A stretch of 64,000 nt of DNA from Corallium rubrum. Its lineage: Eukaryota > Cnidaria > Anthozoa > Scleralcyonacea > Coralliidae. Positions 22,040 through 36,400 of this stretch are shown here, in pieces. A program made the translations under genes and the position numbers. The notes under the pieces were generated by a model. The model saw only the letters and a list, made by a program, of their open reading frames with translations, had not been told where the DNA came from and did no database searches. The stretch covers positions 8,035,482-8,099,481 of the forward strand of contig OZ036011.1 in NCBI GenBank assembly GCA_964035015.1, read 5' to 3'. Numbering within the stretch: the stretch's first letter is position 1; the number at the start of each line of letters is the position of its first letter.

Positions 22040-22812
22040 TTACTTATTAGAAGCTTGATCTGGTAGGGGGGGGGGGGGAGGGTGTGTGTGCTGCTGAGCG
22101 AGATCAGGCCTGCAGCGTGGGGCGCGACCGAGGCAGGGTGGAACGCCACTGAGGGAACACCGCTGCCAAACGTTTTGCGCATGTGCGACGTCCGAGCTCG
22201 TCCTCGGAAAAAGAGCGGGAAAACACTGAAATATTTGGACTGGTCCGAGAGTCCGACACAAAAGTTAAAATTATAAGCATACTACCGAAAAGATAAGGTA
22301 GGTAATTTGTGTATGGCTTCTTTGTCATTATTGTAACATATTCTGAATTTACCCCTTCGTAATTTTCTTTACCCTTTTTTAAAAACACAAATGAATAGTC
22401 GAGTCTTCACTGTCTGGTTGTTTGTCGCCACGGCAGCGAATTCACGCATGCGCAAACGTTTGGCAGAGGTGTTCACTGAGGGAGCTACAGCAGGGGTCTG
22501 GGGACACAGCCCGGCAGGGTCCAGGGACCGAGCTGGTGGTGGGGCTGGGGGTAGGGGGGGGGGGGGGGGAAGCCCACCAGAAAATTTTTTTATACCTATT
22601 AATCATGATAGCTAATATATGAATCATAATTATCTATGAATCATTGAATCATATGATATCAGATAGCTATGATAGCTAATACCTAGGTCCTATGAAGTTT
22701 ACACGGACATTGAATGAATGCGTCCTTTATTGCACTTGGATTTGACAAGGCAATTGGCACCCCCCTTGGTCAAGGTCAGGGGGGGTGCACACCCCCTATA
22801 AATCCATCACTG
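22040..22812. mobile_element. hAT-like element related to 60820-61303, split by a MULE-like MITE
   Basis: Shares AGCTTGATCTGGTAGGG, GAGATCAGGCCTGC, CGAGGCAGGGTGGA, GGTCTGGGGACACAGC and the right end ATCCATCACTG with the complete element at 60820-61303. It is interrupted at CACTGAGGG by the element at 22156-22473. The left terminus is lost or diverged. Confidence 0.7.
22156..22473. mobile_element. MULE-like MITE with 9-bp duplication, copy 1
   Basis: Ends AACACCGCTGCCAAACG and (complement of the right end) AACACCTCTGCCAAACG are flanked by CACTGAGGG at 22147-22155 and 22474-22482. A 9-bp duplication suggests a Mutator-like mobiliser. Relatives are at 46754-47075 and 59331-59581. Confidence 0.85.
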
Positions 22813-23017
22813 AGAACGGTCACGCTACGCCATTGCTAGCGTCCCAAACAGTTCTTCCAACATTGAGTGAGATCAGCGAGTAAAATGGTGATATTTATTT
22901 CAAAATATTATTATAAGCTGTGAATGTCTATATACAGGCAAAAGATATACAATATATTCCATTTCTATGTACAAGAGCTTTATTTTATATAAAAGTATAC
23001 ACAGATAGCTGGAGTTA

Positions 23018-23482
23018 AAGTGCAAATGAAGCGAAAATTAAGTCAGTCTTATTTGAAAGAACACTTAAAATGATAGAGTAACATCTTTTCCAGTTTTTCG
23101 TTTCCTTGCTTCGTTCTTGATATATTTCAGTTTGTTTGACATGCAAATTAAACATTTTGACGTCGAGTTATCGAAAAAGGTTATATATCTTTGATATTGT
23201 CAAATATAATTACCTGAAAATCTACATGTTTAGTGTTCTGGACGAAACACCCACATGCTTCCTTTGAATTAATTTGGTTTGATAATAGCAAAGCTATATA
23301 ACTTTTTTCGATAACTCATTATGCACGTCATGACTTCAAAATGTTAATTTGCATATCAAACGAACTGAAATATCTCAAGAAAGAAGCAAGGAAACGAAAA
23401 ACTACAAAAGATGTTACTCTATCATTTTAAGTGTTCTTTCAAATAAGAAGACAAACTTGATTTTCGTTTCATTTGCACTTTA
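23018..23482. mobile_element. Large foldback element (~180-bp arms)
   Basis: The left arm starts AAGTGCAAATGAAGCGAAAA and contains ATGATAGAGTAACATCTTTT. The right arm carries AAAAGATGTTACTCTATCAT and ends TTCATTTGCACTT. A loop of about 100 bases lies between. No open frame of interest. Confidence 0.85.
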
Positions 23483-24420
23483 AGAAACAGGTTTCAAGAA
23501 TGGCTTGGAAATAGTGCTCAGTTTCTCAAAACAACCAAGGTGATAAAAATTAGAGTGGGTAGGAATTGACCGTACCGAAAATGATGGCCGCCGCTACATT
23601 AAATGTACATTTAACTACAATTGCTTTGCGACAATGCGACTTCAAATCACCTCAAATAACAACTAAACATTGTTTATCATGTTAACATGGATTAAGTAAG
23701 CGAGAACTTCATTCGTTCCTACCAAAGTTGGTCTTCTTAAAGACTTGTCTTCCGATAATTGTACAAGAAACAATATTTACCATGCGCAAAGGACTGTGGT
23801 TTTACTATGTGCAAAGGATTGTTAAATGTACAAGTCGCCAGTGTCGCCATCTTTTCGGTACGCTGAATTGAAGTCTGTGAGCAAACAAAACCAGTCAATA
23901 TCTACCTCGTAAAATTAATACCACCTTTTAAAATCAAATGACGTTGAAATTTTGGGCCCATTTTTAAATGTCACTCATTGAAAATTTAGCAACGTAGGTG
24001 TTGTGGAGACTACTTGATCGGTCTAGATCTAAGTTTGTGTCGTGGTCAGGTCTACATAGAGTACCACAGCCTAGGTTTGCGAAATGGTAATTTGCAAAGC
24101 AATTTTCTGGATAAACTAACCCTAACAAAATCAGACGTAAAATTTTAGTATTTAGTAAATTTTGGATTTCACAAAGTACCATTTCGCAAATACAAAGTAC
24201 TATTTGCAAAGTACCATGCATAAGCCGTTGCCAACCAAACCACACTAACTTTGCTTCAGTACAACAATGGTTGCACTAAAACGGTCCTTTCTTATCACTG
24301 TATTTAACTCCATGTATTCAATCGACATTGTTGTGTGACCACCACCTCTTAAAAACTATTTCTACTCCAACTTTCCAGGTACGATTCTACGATAAATTTT
24401 ACATTTGGCTACAATGTTTC

Positions 24421-27400
24421 TCATGCCTCTTTCACTTTGCAAATAATTTTCCCATCGAAGCAAGGTAGTCCTGCATTATCGTCCATTATTTCTTCAAAAA
24501 CGGCGCCGCAGTCTTCCTCGCTTGCTTCTTTCTTAAAGAAATATCTAAACAAAAGAGAAGAACAGGTTAGTTTGTCGTTCATTCTGAAAAAATGGGAAAA
24601 GAAATTTAAGGGAAATGTAATACTTTGGGTACATTTGCAAGCTTGGATAAAATTGTCTGGCGTTAGCCAGAATAAAATACTAAAGACTCCTCTTCAGGCT
24701 TCAAAGTGTTAAAGAGATAGGTTTTAACACTAAAGTGATGCGAGTGCATGGCTCGTGTCCATGTAGTGCATAGTATACGTTTGTGAGCTTAGTTAATGTA
24801 ACAACTTGTAGTCCACTTTTTACTTCGAAACAACTAAAGTGACAACAGTTGCCCTGTTTTTGTTGACTTGTGTTGTGAAAACAATGTTACAATCTGGGTT
24901 TTTTTCCCAATATTACTGCGCAACTTCGATATTAATTAATCGTTCAAGCCTCATTAACCTCAAAAGCCCCACCAGTAGTCACCCCAAAGGAAGCCTCGAA
25001 AATGATTAATTAATGTCAAAAAACCTCCGTAGTCTTTAATGTAAACAATAATGAACTCTTTGAAAACAAAATGCGGCTAATGGCCACTTTTCCAAAATTG
25101 TGGGTGTGATATACCACATCTTTTGAAAAGACCACCTCTTTGAAAACTTGCTTGTAGTGAGAACAGACTTATTTGTTAACCCTTCCATCCTGAGGATCCT
25201 CAGTGTTTAGAGTTCGATTTTGTCTAAAGCCTAGTTTACACGAGCAATTTTTCCTTGACAAGTTTTTCCTAGACAAGTCTCCTTGTTGAAAATCTGGCAT
25301 GCCAGCTTTTCATAACAAAAGGGAGACTTGTCAAGGAAAAACTTGCCATGTTTCCTCATACACACGGGCAAATGAAACTTGTCAAGTTGAAAATTGCCAA
25401 AGAAAAATTACCCGTGTAAACTAGGCTTTAATAACACTGGATGATTTTAATCATGAATAGCCGAGTTACTCTCATGAAGAACTTTGGCTCAAAATATCAG
25501 TATTTTGTTGTCTAAATTCTAAAATCCTGGCATTTTCATTCGGCAAATTGAAGAACACTGACTGCTTTTGGCTGGCCTGTGAGTGAATAGGTTAACTTGA
25601 TAGTACTGCCAAAATAACTGAACGTTGGTTCTAACGTTTCGAGCGAAGGCCCTTCGTTACGTTTCTGACGAAGGCCCTTCGTTACTTTTCTGACGAAGGC
25701 CCTTCGTTACGTTTCTGACGAAGGCCCTTCGTTACGTTTCTGACGAAGGCCCTTCGTTACGTTTCTGACGAAGGCCCTTCGTTACGTTTCTGACGAAGGC
25801 CCTTCGTTACGTTTCTGACGAAGGGCCTTCGTTACGTTTCTGACGAAGGCCCTTCGTTACGTTTCTGACGAAGGGCCTTCGTTACGTTTCTGACGAAGGG
25901 CCTTCGTTACGTTTCTGACGAAGGGCCTTCGTTACGTTTCTGACGAAGGCCCTTCGTTACGTTTCTGACGAAGGGCCTTCGCTCGAAACGTGAGAAACTA
26001 CGTTCAATATTTTCGGCAGTACTCAAACCTTACTATATTTCGATTTCTATTTCAACACTGCCTACGCAGCACACTGCTTTTATTTAACTTGATAACTACC
26101 TTACTGGGGTCTGTTAATGCGAACAAACAATACAATGTCCGTAAGATACCAACTCCCCATCTTGCTGTGTTAAATAAGCTATTTTAATGATTTTTAGCCG
26201 GTAAACACACTAGTCGGTCGAGCTAATGTATGAACTAAACGATAAACCCAGTTACTGACTAGGTTACGGTTGTTGGTATTCAAAAAATTCCAACTCACGA
26301 ACTTCTCATCATAGGTCGCCTAATCCAAACACAAAACCCAATTCTGATCTGTAATTCGATGGATTGCTACTAAAGGTATTCGAAGGTAGAATGGATGGGA
26401 AGAGACCAAGAGGTCGTAGAAGATTTGCCGTGAGTGAAGGGTGAAAGCTTGTATGCAGAGTTGAAACAGATGGCACAGGACAGAGACAGATGGAAACAAG
26501 AGTCATGACATGAGAAAAGAAGCTGCCATTAGGCAGATCACCAGAGAGAGAATTGGGTTTACTCTCTAGTTTATATGCTAACCCAACCATTTCACACTAA
26601 GTTGAGGAATTGGTATTTGGTGATTCACCAACGCCAAAACAAAATACATTGTGTAGGTAAACTACAGTATAAAAACTTGGTAACATTTATAAAAAGTAAT
26701 TGTGTTGATTTTTATGACTAAAGCCAACAACAACACATTAGATTTTTGTTCTAGAAAAACAGGATGTGCCATTAGATGCATGGCTAAACAACAACAATAA
26801 GTCTTCCGGACAAACCATTATGTTTGAAGCCTTTTATTTTTGACCAAAATAGATGAGATCTAAATGAAGATTTTGGCACCAAAATATCATTCAATTGATG
26901 GTTAAACAATGTCACATTCTGGGCTAATAAGAGAATAGTTGTAGACTAAACTTGCTGCCCAGTTTAACTGCTGATGTCTGTTGGCCCTATTGATACTTAG
27001 TCAAACATCTATAACATGTATTACATAGCTATCTCTTTTTCAAAGAATGTGTGTAGTCTGCATTATTTTCATACAACCAGTGTGAAGTCAGAAAGCCCTG
27101 CAGGTTCGCCTTTAGAATTTTAATGTCAGTTTGTTTTGGTTAGAAAACACACGAAAATATTAGAAAATTCCACAGATACCCCCCTCTTTCCGATGTACTG
27201 CAGGAATTTAATGGTTTTCCAATCTAACTCATGGCATACATAGTATACAGTACAAGCTTTTGGGGTATGATTTCTACACGTATCTGGTCTTACTTGAGAA
27301 AACTGATTCACAAAGACTTCTAAAAAAGCAATCATGTAATTGGGAATTCTTTTCAATTTAGATTTCGAAGGAGATTTTCAGCTGTTTCAATCATGTGAAT

Positions 27401-30400
27401 CCTCTCAGATATGAAATAGATATTTACAGTGGTGGTGAAAGATATTTTATAGTGGAGTGGCTAATTCATCAATAACATGATTAAAAGTGTACCCCCCCCC
27501 CCCCCCCAGCAAATTTTAGGACTTTCTTAGCCCCACCTTACGAGATGTTGGGGGGGGGGGGGGGTTAGCCTTTTTGCTAGAAATATTGGGGAGCTATAGT
27601 CCACCGCCTTCGGATATTTACTTAACAAGTTCACAAGACCCACAAATTGGTTAATCTTTTAGGCTCACAATAGCTAAAAATACATACATGAAAAGTTTTC
27701 TTAGTTCTAACTGTAGAAAGTAATTTTTTTCTTTTTAACCTTGTACTAATTTTTTGACAGTAAACACACTAGTTGGTCAGGTTGGTAGATAAACTAACTC
27801 ATTCCTGTCCGAGGGCTTCCCCAGAAGTGAATAAAATCATCTGGCATTAGCCAGAATAAAATACTAAAGACCAATTCAGACAGGAAAGAGTTAAAGTTAA
27901 ACCCAACTAGCAGACAAGGGTTAAGCTTTTCGTTTGGATAAGTTTGAGTCCCTCTTTCTCCCTGTCCTTCCACTCCCCTCTTCTCCCCCTTTGCCTCCCC
28001 TTCCCACTAATACCTGCTACACAGGCTATTAACTTCATGAGTTGGTACTTTTTTAACCCTTTAACTCCCACCATGTCAGGTCTTCCCTTTGACGAGTAAA
28101 ATCATCTGGCTTAGACAGAGTAAAAATAAAAATGCCAAATGGCACAGATGGGAATGAAAGGGTTAATACAAACTCACTAACTCAAAATCTTTACTCATCT
28201 AACCCAAACAAAAGCCCTAACACTAGTGGTCTAGTTAGTAATTGAGTTTTAATACTGTCTAAAATATTTATATGCCAACCTGACCACTATTGTGTTTACT
28301 GCCTAAAAAGACCCATTAAAAATAGCTCATGTCATACAGCAAATTGGAGAATTTGCATTTGACAGACACCGATGTATTTGTTTTCTAAGACATATCATGC
28401 CCAGTTAGATCTGGTCTTTGTTGTAATACTGAATTATTTTGTAGATCTTCAGTCGGAAGAATAACAATTACTTTGAAAAAGAAAGAACTTGACTTGAGAG
28501 CAGGATGTCACTCCTCTTGAAACACAAAGAGGATTTTAGCTTAAGGCAGTAATTCATAAAAATAGCAAAATTTATGTTTTGTCAAGAGGTTTAACAACTT
28601 TTGGCTTTGTTTGGTATTATGTTCCCACTTCAATAGACGAGTTTCAGGGAGTTGCATGCGCATCGTTTTGGAAAGAAATTGGTGGGCTCTTGGCGGGCTC
28701 CCCACAAAGTAAGGAATGGCAAGCAGACTTGCTAGCGAGCCAACAACAGCAGAATAACAATGTTTTATATCCAGAAACTGTATCTACACTTTGTTTATTT
28801 TAAAGAGTATGTTTACTTTGAGTGGAGCTTGCCCGTTTTTTTGAAAAATGATGCGCGCGCAACACCCTGAAACTCACCTATTGACCCTACTAGGTAAACA
28901 AACTTTTGAGCAGATTAGCTTGAAAAAATGGATTAAAGCCTTTTTTTTAGGAAAACCTCATTTCTAAGGCCTGCAGTACTTTTAATGAAAATCAGTCTTT
29001 TACTGTTGTGTGGAATTTTAAGAGGTTAGCTCACTGACTTCAGAATGACATCACATGACAGTTTTACCTATAATAACCCCAAGGTCAGTTCCTAGTTGAA
29101 AGATTTAATTTAAAATGTCATTCTGAGGTCAACTACTAACCTTTTCCAAATTTGAATGGCTTTCAAGGTGTCGAAACTCACTATTATGTTACAAAATCCA
29201 GGAGAGGCCAAGGTACTTTCTCATTCTGCCTTCTGGTCTAGGCAGTCTCGACTGGACAAGTAAAGTCCTCTGGTATTAGCCAGAGTAAATATATGTAAAG
29301 TGATGAAGTGAAATGTTATCAACAGTTCCTGCCTGAACATGCCAAAAATGGCCCCTTTATTCTTTTTACTCTAACACCAGACAATTTTATTTGTCAAAGG
29401 GAAAACCCTCAGACACCCTAGGCAGCAATGGGTCATCCTACATCAAGAGAAAAACACAATTACCTGTAATTTCCTTTCTTGAAATTTATCAGCTCCTTGA
29501 ATTGTCTGAGTAAGATAACTTTTCCAGGAAGTGATGATTGATAAGGGCAAGTTTCACCAGCAAAATAATATTTAACCTTCGTTTTCTTTTGCACAGGACC
29601 AAGTCCACTGTCATTGCTGTTTACTGTAGAAGGGACGGATGACAACACTGAAGAAGAACTATACATGGCCGGAGGAATATGATCACTGGTCATCACTGAT
29701 GATGAACAGTCAGCTGAATCACTTGAAAACTGAGGGCCAGCCATTTGGGATGATCTGCTGCTTGAATAACCAGGTCTAAGGTAAGAGAATGTTATGACTT
29801 AGGATCAATTTTTGTACTAAAGTAAAACACCTATTTAGCAGACATCTATGGGAGCTTGTTTAAGTGTATACTAAGTTAAGAGATTTCATAGTGGTTAGTG
29901 CTTCAGACAGGTGTCTGCTTAAGAGAGGTGTTGCCTAACAAAAGTTTGTTGTAACTATAACATTTCATACGGGTTTGTTTTGTTAGTTCTTGTTGTACAA
30001 GCTTTCTTTAGATGTTAAAACAAAGAAACCTCTGAGCTCTAGGCAAAAGTTAACCCACAACCTTCTGAATACTAGCCAAATGCTCTAGATAGCCATTGAA
30101 CCACAGGCAGTCTGATGTTGTTTTCAGTATATATATATACCGAAGATTGTGGGTTTAATTTCCATTTACAGCAGAGTTCAGAGTTTTCTGAGTTCCACAC
30201 ACACAATTTACACGTATCTCAATTTTAGACAACCCAAGATAAACATTTAAATAATTTTACCTTTTACGGTGAGATTTACTCCTCTTTTCACATGAAAGTC
30301 TTCTCGATACTTCTTCAATAGTGTTTCTAGAGTCAGGTTGAGGTAGTGGTGGCATACGAGGGTCTTGTATAATTGGTCGTAACTGCGTCACTCCTTGCTC

Positions 30401-33400
30401 CACCATCCCAGGATGGCTCTTGTTGTAAGCAACTGAGTGTTTAGTTCTAGTGTTCTTAGTATAACCCAACTGCTGAGGGGGTGGACAAGCCTCCTCACCT
30501 TGTTCCATCCATTGGAAGATACGATTCCTTGCCTCAGGTGGCAAACTATGGTCTTCCTCTACGCTAACCCCACTGTCCGGAGCCGATTCAAGAGTCCCCA
30601 CACTTTCCCATTGTTTTTTAGTATTTGATAATGCAACACATTGTGGTTTTTCTAACATTGTCTCCTGCATACATCCTCCATGCCACGCGGCACTAGCACT
30701 GTCTGTAGGTTCTGTATTAGGATAATATCCACTGGGCATTGGACATGGCTCTACATAGCCAGAATGCAAAGATGATGGGATGACACCAGAATTCCCTTGC
30801 ATTGGATAGCAAGGTCTGAGGCCAAGCCACCCCCCAGTCTGTTGACGTTGATAGTGATTAATTGCAGCTTCCTCAAGAATAGATTTCTCTCTCCTGTTTT
30901 CCTTCTTGTTTTCCCGAATATGCTAAACATGGAGAAGAAACAGTTAGGAAAACAATTAATGTAGATCGACCTCTGCTGCAAAATTACTGGTGATACAATA
31001 CTATGGTGGCTTATTAAATGCTTATTTGCAAAATAAGAGTTTACCCTGGCTAACACCACACAATTTTATTCAACTCAGGGGGGGGGGGACTCTTAGACAA
31101 AAGAGCGTAAAATGAGCATGAGCAACTCAAAATAGTTTCATGTTTTACAAGTGCTGAGTTAAATCACATGATACCAATTAGCTGGCAGTGATCAGATGAT
31201 ACCACAAACAAGACACAACCTAGAATATCGTAGTACTATCAGAGCAATTGACCGCACGTGCAAAATTTGAATTTCTTCAACAATGGAGCAGACAAATAAT
31301 TACTTGCAATAATGAATCACTGATTGTTTATGGCAATGATGGTTTGTGGAGCACAGAAGTAAGGTCTGAGATTATCAACCGTGCTGTCAAAATCTACCTC
31401 AAGAGTAAGAAGTGAAGGAGCCAATCATGCTTAGCAAAGAGACAGAAACTGGATGAAGCAGGCAGTGATTCATTTGTAGCCAATGCCACTGAAGAAATGT
31501 CAGAGACTTCTTGCAATAAAAGTGTCTCCGATGAAAGCTATGAGAGTGATAGCTCCATCTCTGATGACGATTTTTCAGATGATGAAATAGACAGTCATTT
31601 AAGATATCACAAAATCGAACTGATTATGTCAATACTGTATACTAATACTTTAACACTTTAATTTCAAAACAATATAAATAAACGGTTAAGGTTATGCTTC
31701 ATATTATAGTACTTTAATTTCTAAAAAAATATAAATAAACTGGATTGTTTCATTCTGAATCGTTGCCAATATTTTTAGTACTTACACAAAAAGTTATTAG
31801 GCTCAAAATATGGCATTATTTGATACCTCATTAAGTCAATTTCAATGTTGTGCATGCAGCGTACATTGCCCGCTTGATTTGGGCAAGGCCTGTAATTAAT
31901 ACGATGCTTATATCTTTCATATCAGCCATACTGAAAAACCTGCTTGGCAGAATTCAAAAGTTCTATTCAATGTTAGGCAGCATTGTATAACAGTGGGTGG
32001 GCCTGCACAGTGACCCCTGGTCAGATCAGCACCACCCCAAGTGAGGTCTGTAAAATACCCAAAGGCAAATACCTTTCCATCAAATAAATTTGATAAGGAA
32101 TTTTTTATATAGCTTCTTGTTCATTCTCCATTGTTTAAATGCCACATTTTCCAATTTGTCTTGTATGTTTGCTATTTACCTTATCTCATACACTTCCTTA
32201 TCACTTCCTGTTTACATCTGTTTGGCATTTATTTGTGATGGTTTTTGATATAAAAAAAACTTCTAAGAAAAGCAGCATCAATGTTCCGGGACATTCCATA
32301 TATTGTCCAGTCTTTTTCAATAAATCTCATTTACTCATTTGATGAATAGACTCGGTAATTGCCAAGCCAAAATTTACTAGACCAAAGCTTAGTGACTAGG
32401 AGAGTAATATTGACTGCTCGACTAAGTAGTGCAACAATATTTTGTCTGTGCCCTAAAAATGAGTTCCGCCATATAAAAGAATCAAGGAAGTTCAAACTTA
32501 CAGTACAAACAATATACATGTATAAATAGATATGACTAAATGGTGGTATACATTATGAGGTTGTGTGATAGATATAATATATACTTTATCAATTATTATT
32601 TATATATAACGTACTTCACGATGTACTCCAGCCAAATTAACAGCAGCTCGTTCCTCCTGCTCTCTCTCAAGCAACACTTTTTCTAATTTCTCAATTAAAA
32701 TTTTAGCAAACTCCTCAGGAGGCAATTGATTTCTAGCTTTGGGCAGATTTTTGGTTCTCTGAAAAAAAAGAGAATAATAACCTTTACAAGATATCCTTTC
32801 CTAATATGCATGTATATCATTGATAAGGGACACTTGTGATATTTGTTATTACATGTAAAATCATAGAGAGCAAAAAAGACATTGACTCCTTGTGTCAATG
32901 GGTTTTATATTGTATTCTAGACATCAACGAGTTTTGCACATTGTTCAGCTATGAGTATTCCATTCTCACACTGGGTTGCCGAGAAACTCCAAGTACAAAT
33001 ATTTCTTGTTTTTTTTGCCAGATTTTTTTTGCCCACTTAGAAAGATATAATTCAAATATCACAAATTTAAAGTATTGCACAGCACTTCTAAACATTAGTA
33101 GCAAGGTTAAGTTTGACTTCTGATGCGAGGGCCAATACTGAATTTGGCTCTGATTATGAGCAGTAGATCATTTAATGACAGTGTATGGGATTTCAGTAGT
33201 AATAGATTTTGGTAGAAGTAGTCCAAATTTTGCAAGTTTGAAGGGACGATGCAGACTGATGATGTGATCTGGTCACTCTAATTTTCATAGCTCTAAGGTG
33301 AGAAGAAGCTCTTCCTTGTCTATAATGTCATCATCATGTGCTTGCAGAAGTAAGATGCCTTCAATGTTTATGTTACTCACCATGTTTCAGAGTTTCAGTA

Positions 33401-36400
33401 TTCGCATTCAAATTAGCAAGCTTATATTGGATTTCAAATATGACAACAAATTGGAAGCGGAAGTATAGAATATTGGTATTGGTATTCACATTGGAAGTTG
33501 GGCTTAGCATAAAGTGTTGTGAAGTTCATTGGGAAGTTGAGAAGTTCATTCCAATTTTGAAATCAAAGCTCATTTTGATTGACAACCTCATGGACAATGT
33601 AGTCACCAGTTCCAAATAACCTTCTCCATGAACTTTGCAAAACACCACAATAAAAGTAATATGAATTATGAAATCAACTGTAAAAAAATATAATGGGGTA
33701 CCAATACCAAGAAGTTAAGCCAAGTAAAGTTTGACAAATAGCTTTGACCCAAGGTGTCAGTTATTTCATTTTTAGAAATTTTTATAATAGACATACTAGC
33801 AATGAGCATTTTGGTTTCTAAATGTATTACAAAAACACAATGCTTAGAGGGCTTGAACTAATGGTACAATAAGGCAGATGACTTACCGGAACAAATCCTG
33901 GTACATTTCGAAGCCCTTGTCCATTCCTCTTCCTTTCTGCAGACCTGGTAGTTGCATCACTAAAGCTGATAAACAATTAATAATAATAATTAGTTCCAAA
34001 ACAGTGCAATGGTATTACTTGGATCACCTAAGGTTGGTAATCTTATGGGATTAATCAAATCAAGTAGATTGCTTGACTAATAATTCATCTGTTCACAGGG
34101 TGCAGTACCACTAACTTTTTTCCTCCCACTGGCTTTTATGACATAAGGGAGTAATTGATGAATTTATTTCATCTCCTATGGCAGGAACTCAGGGCCAAAG
34201 GTCATGTACAAGTTGTCAGGATGAATGGAAAACGAACATGGGAATCATTCCATAAGGCTTTGCCTAAGCCATGGATTATTGGCAAGCGTATTTAATTTCA
34301 ACTTGCCAGACATAGAGCTTTTTTAAAGTTATTAGTTAAACTAATAACTGCTAGTCCATGGTAAAACAGCAAGTCTGTACAGAAATGTACTTCTCACAAA
34401 ATCAATTAATATTGACTTAACAGTGAACAAAAAACAATATTCATTTGATAGAACAGAAAACATTGTACCAAAATTACACAGAGGAGATTCTACCAAGAAT
34501 CACAAATTGACTTTTCATTCAATAGATGAAAAACAAATTTAATATCACAAAGACGGTTTTTTTTGTTTTAATATTGCAAAGACAAAACGTCCCTAACTGC
34601 CCCTGAAATTGATACTAAAATATTTATTTGGGCCAAAGCACGGTTTAAATGAAGAAGAAAAAAGGAGATTGTCTAAATCGATATATGGGGTATACCTGAC
34701 AAATTATACCGCCACAACCAGTCTTGCATTCTAATGAGTATTTGCGCGCAATTTGATCTAAAAAAACTACTGTGGAGAATAACCTTGTGCACTCGCAGGG
34801 AGCTGGCTAATCCAAAAGGTAGCAATGTGCTGGGGTGTTGAGTTTCGACGTTAGACAAACATCACCTCGTGGGCAGCGCTGCACAACCTTTGGCGCAGGG
34901 TTAAGGCGATTGAGCAGATTATAATTTATTGCCGCTTCAACGTACAGCGTCCCCCTCGAGAAGACAATTTGGCATTCGGCGAAGAGGCAAAGGGAAATTA
35001 TTTATTTAAAACATAACTTACTCGGTGACCGTCGACTTGGAGTCATCTGTGAGCGCATCGCTCGACAGGCTCTGCACGTCCGAATCGTTCACAGAAACAA
35101 CAGGAGGAGCCGGTTGACCAAACATACTTGCGATGACCCCTTTGCTCAGTTTTTGAAGCAAAAAACTAGAAGGAAGAGATAAAGCGAGAAAAAACAACAA
35201 CATTATGAGTGCTTGTGTGATGTAAATCAGTTAATCTTCAACCGCGAATCAACTCGCAGCCGGCCTAATTGAAACAGACAGTAGAAAATATTTGCCTCTG
35301 TGCCGAGTATACAAGTCGGCCCGAAGTACCATTTAAACAAGACAAATATTGAAAGAGGCGCACAAGATTGATATAATAAAAGCCATGTCAGATTTTTTCG
35401 GCCAACGTTTGAGACCCTGATTGCCATTTAATATAAAGGCGCCGAACGTTGGGAAACCACTATGAAACATGGACGCTATTTACTGTAGGCTAAAATAGAA
35501 CCAACCTTGATTGCCTTTGGTGCGAACAGCGACTGGAAGCACTCGAGACAGTGTCAGGACAAAAAGACGACGCGACAACAGTATTGCAACGCAAGTGGCG
35601 CTCGAGTTCAGTGTTTTGATATTCAATCGACAAGATTAAAAGGCTCATTGCCTATCGGGGGTGTTTTCGCAGTGTGTCAATTCGTTCAAACTTCAAAGAG
35701 GTTCAGTCCAGGCAAAGATTCCGGTTTGCGCCTTGTCCCACGCTCGAAATACTTCAAGTAAAACTCAAATGTACCGCAAATACTGTAAGTGACGGCGAGT
35801 GCGTCAGAATGCGGACTTTCCCGTTTTTAATAGCCAGACGCAGAAAACATAAAAGAAATCTGCAGAAAAGCTTGCGAGAAAAACATGTGTATTTCATTTA
35901 CAAGTATTGTCAATACCCTTCAAAATAGATCTCTCAAGGAGGTCTCAGCAGTAAGCAGAATTTTATAGAAGAAAGTCGCGCTAACGCCAAAATGTTCGAT
36001 AATTTGCTTGCGTTCCATCGAATTCCACGGAACTCGGTGAAGGAATTCGTGTTGTTGTTATTTGTTGGGGTATTTTTTTAAGCAATTGGCCTCTTTTATC
36101 AGCAGCGGGTATCAAATTTGCCGATTCTTTTCCGCAAACGACTCTGTTGGCCGCTCGAAGGGAAAACAAGCGGGACGGTGAAACAAAAATCTCGACTGGA
36201 GACGGAATATCAGAGATACCGACGAAGCGGGTAATTCTCGAGTAGAACCCTTGACCACAACGAAACGGCACCTCTCTGCTATGCAAATTGACCATCATTT
36301 AATGAAGGATTCGGCGGAAAAGCGTAACCTATCTTCCTGTTGAGACAGTCGAGATAAAAAACATTTCCACTCGTTGGAAAGCTGCTTTGAAACATCTAAG

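Noticed and set aside
25634-25991. CRISPR-like regular repeat array
   Set aside because: Units are head-to-tail with no unique spacers, in a eukaryotic intron.
26309-26590. 93-codon minus-strand frame
   Set aside because: Antisense shadow of the plus-strand LINE relic, where the AQDRDRW motif lies.
28579-28803. 74-codon plus-strand frame in Axin intron 6
   Set aside because: No domain, no splice partners and overlap with repeat-like DNA; not distinguishable from chance.
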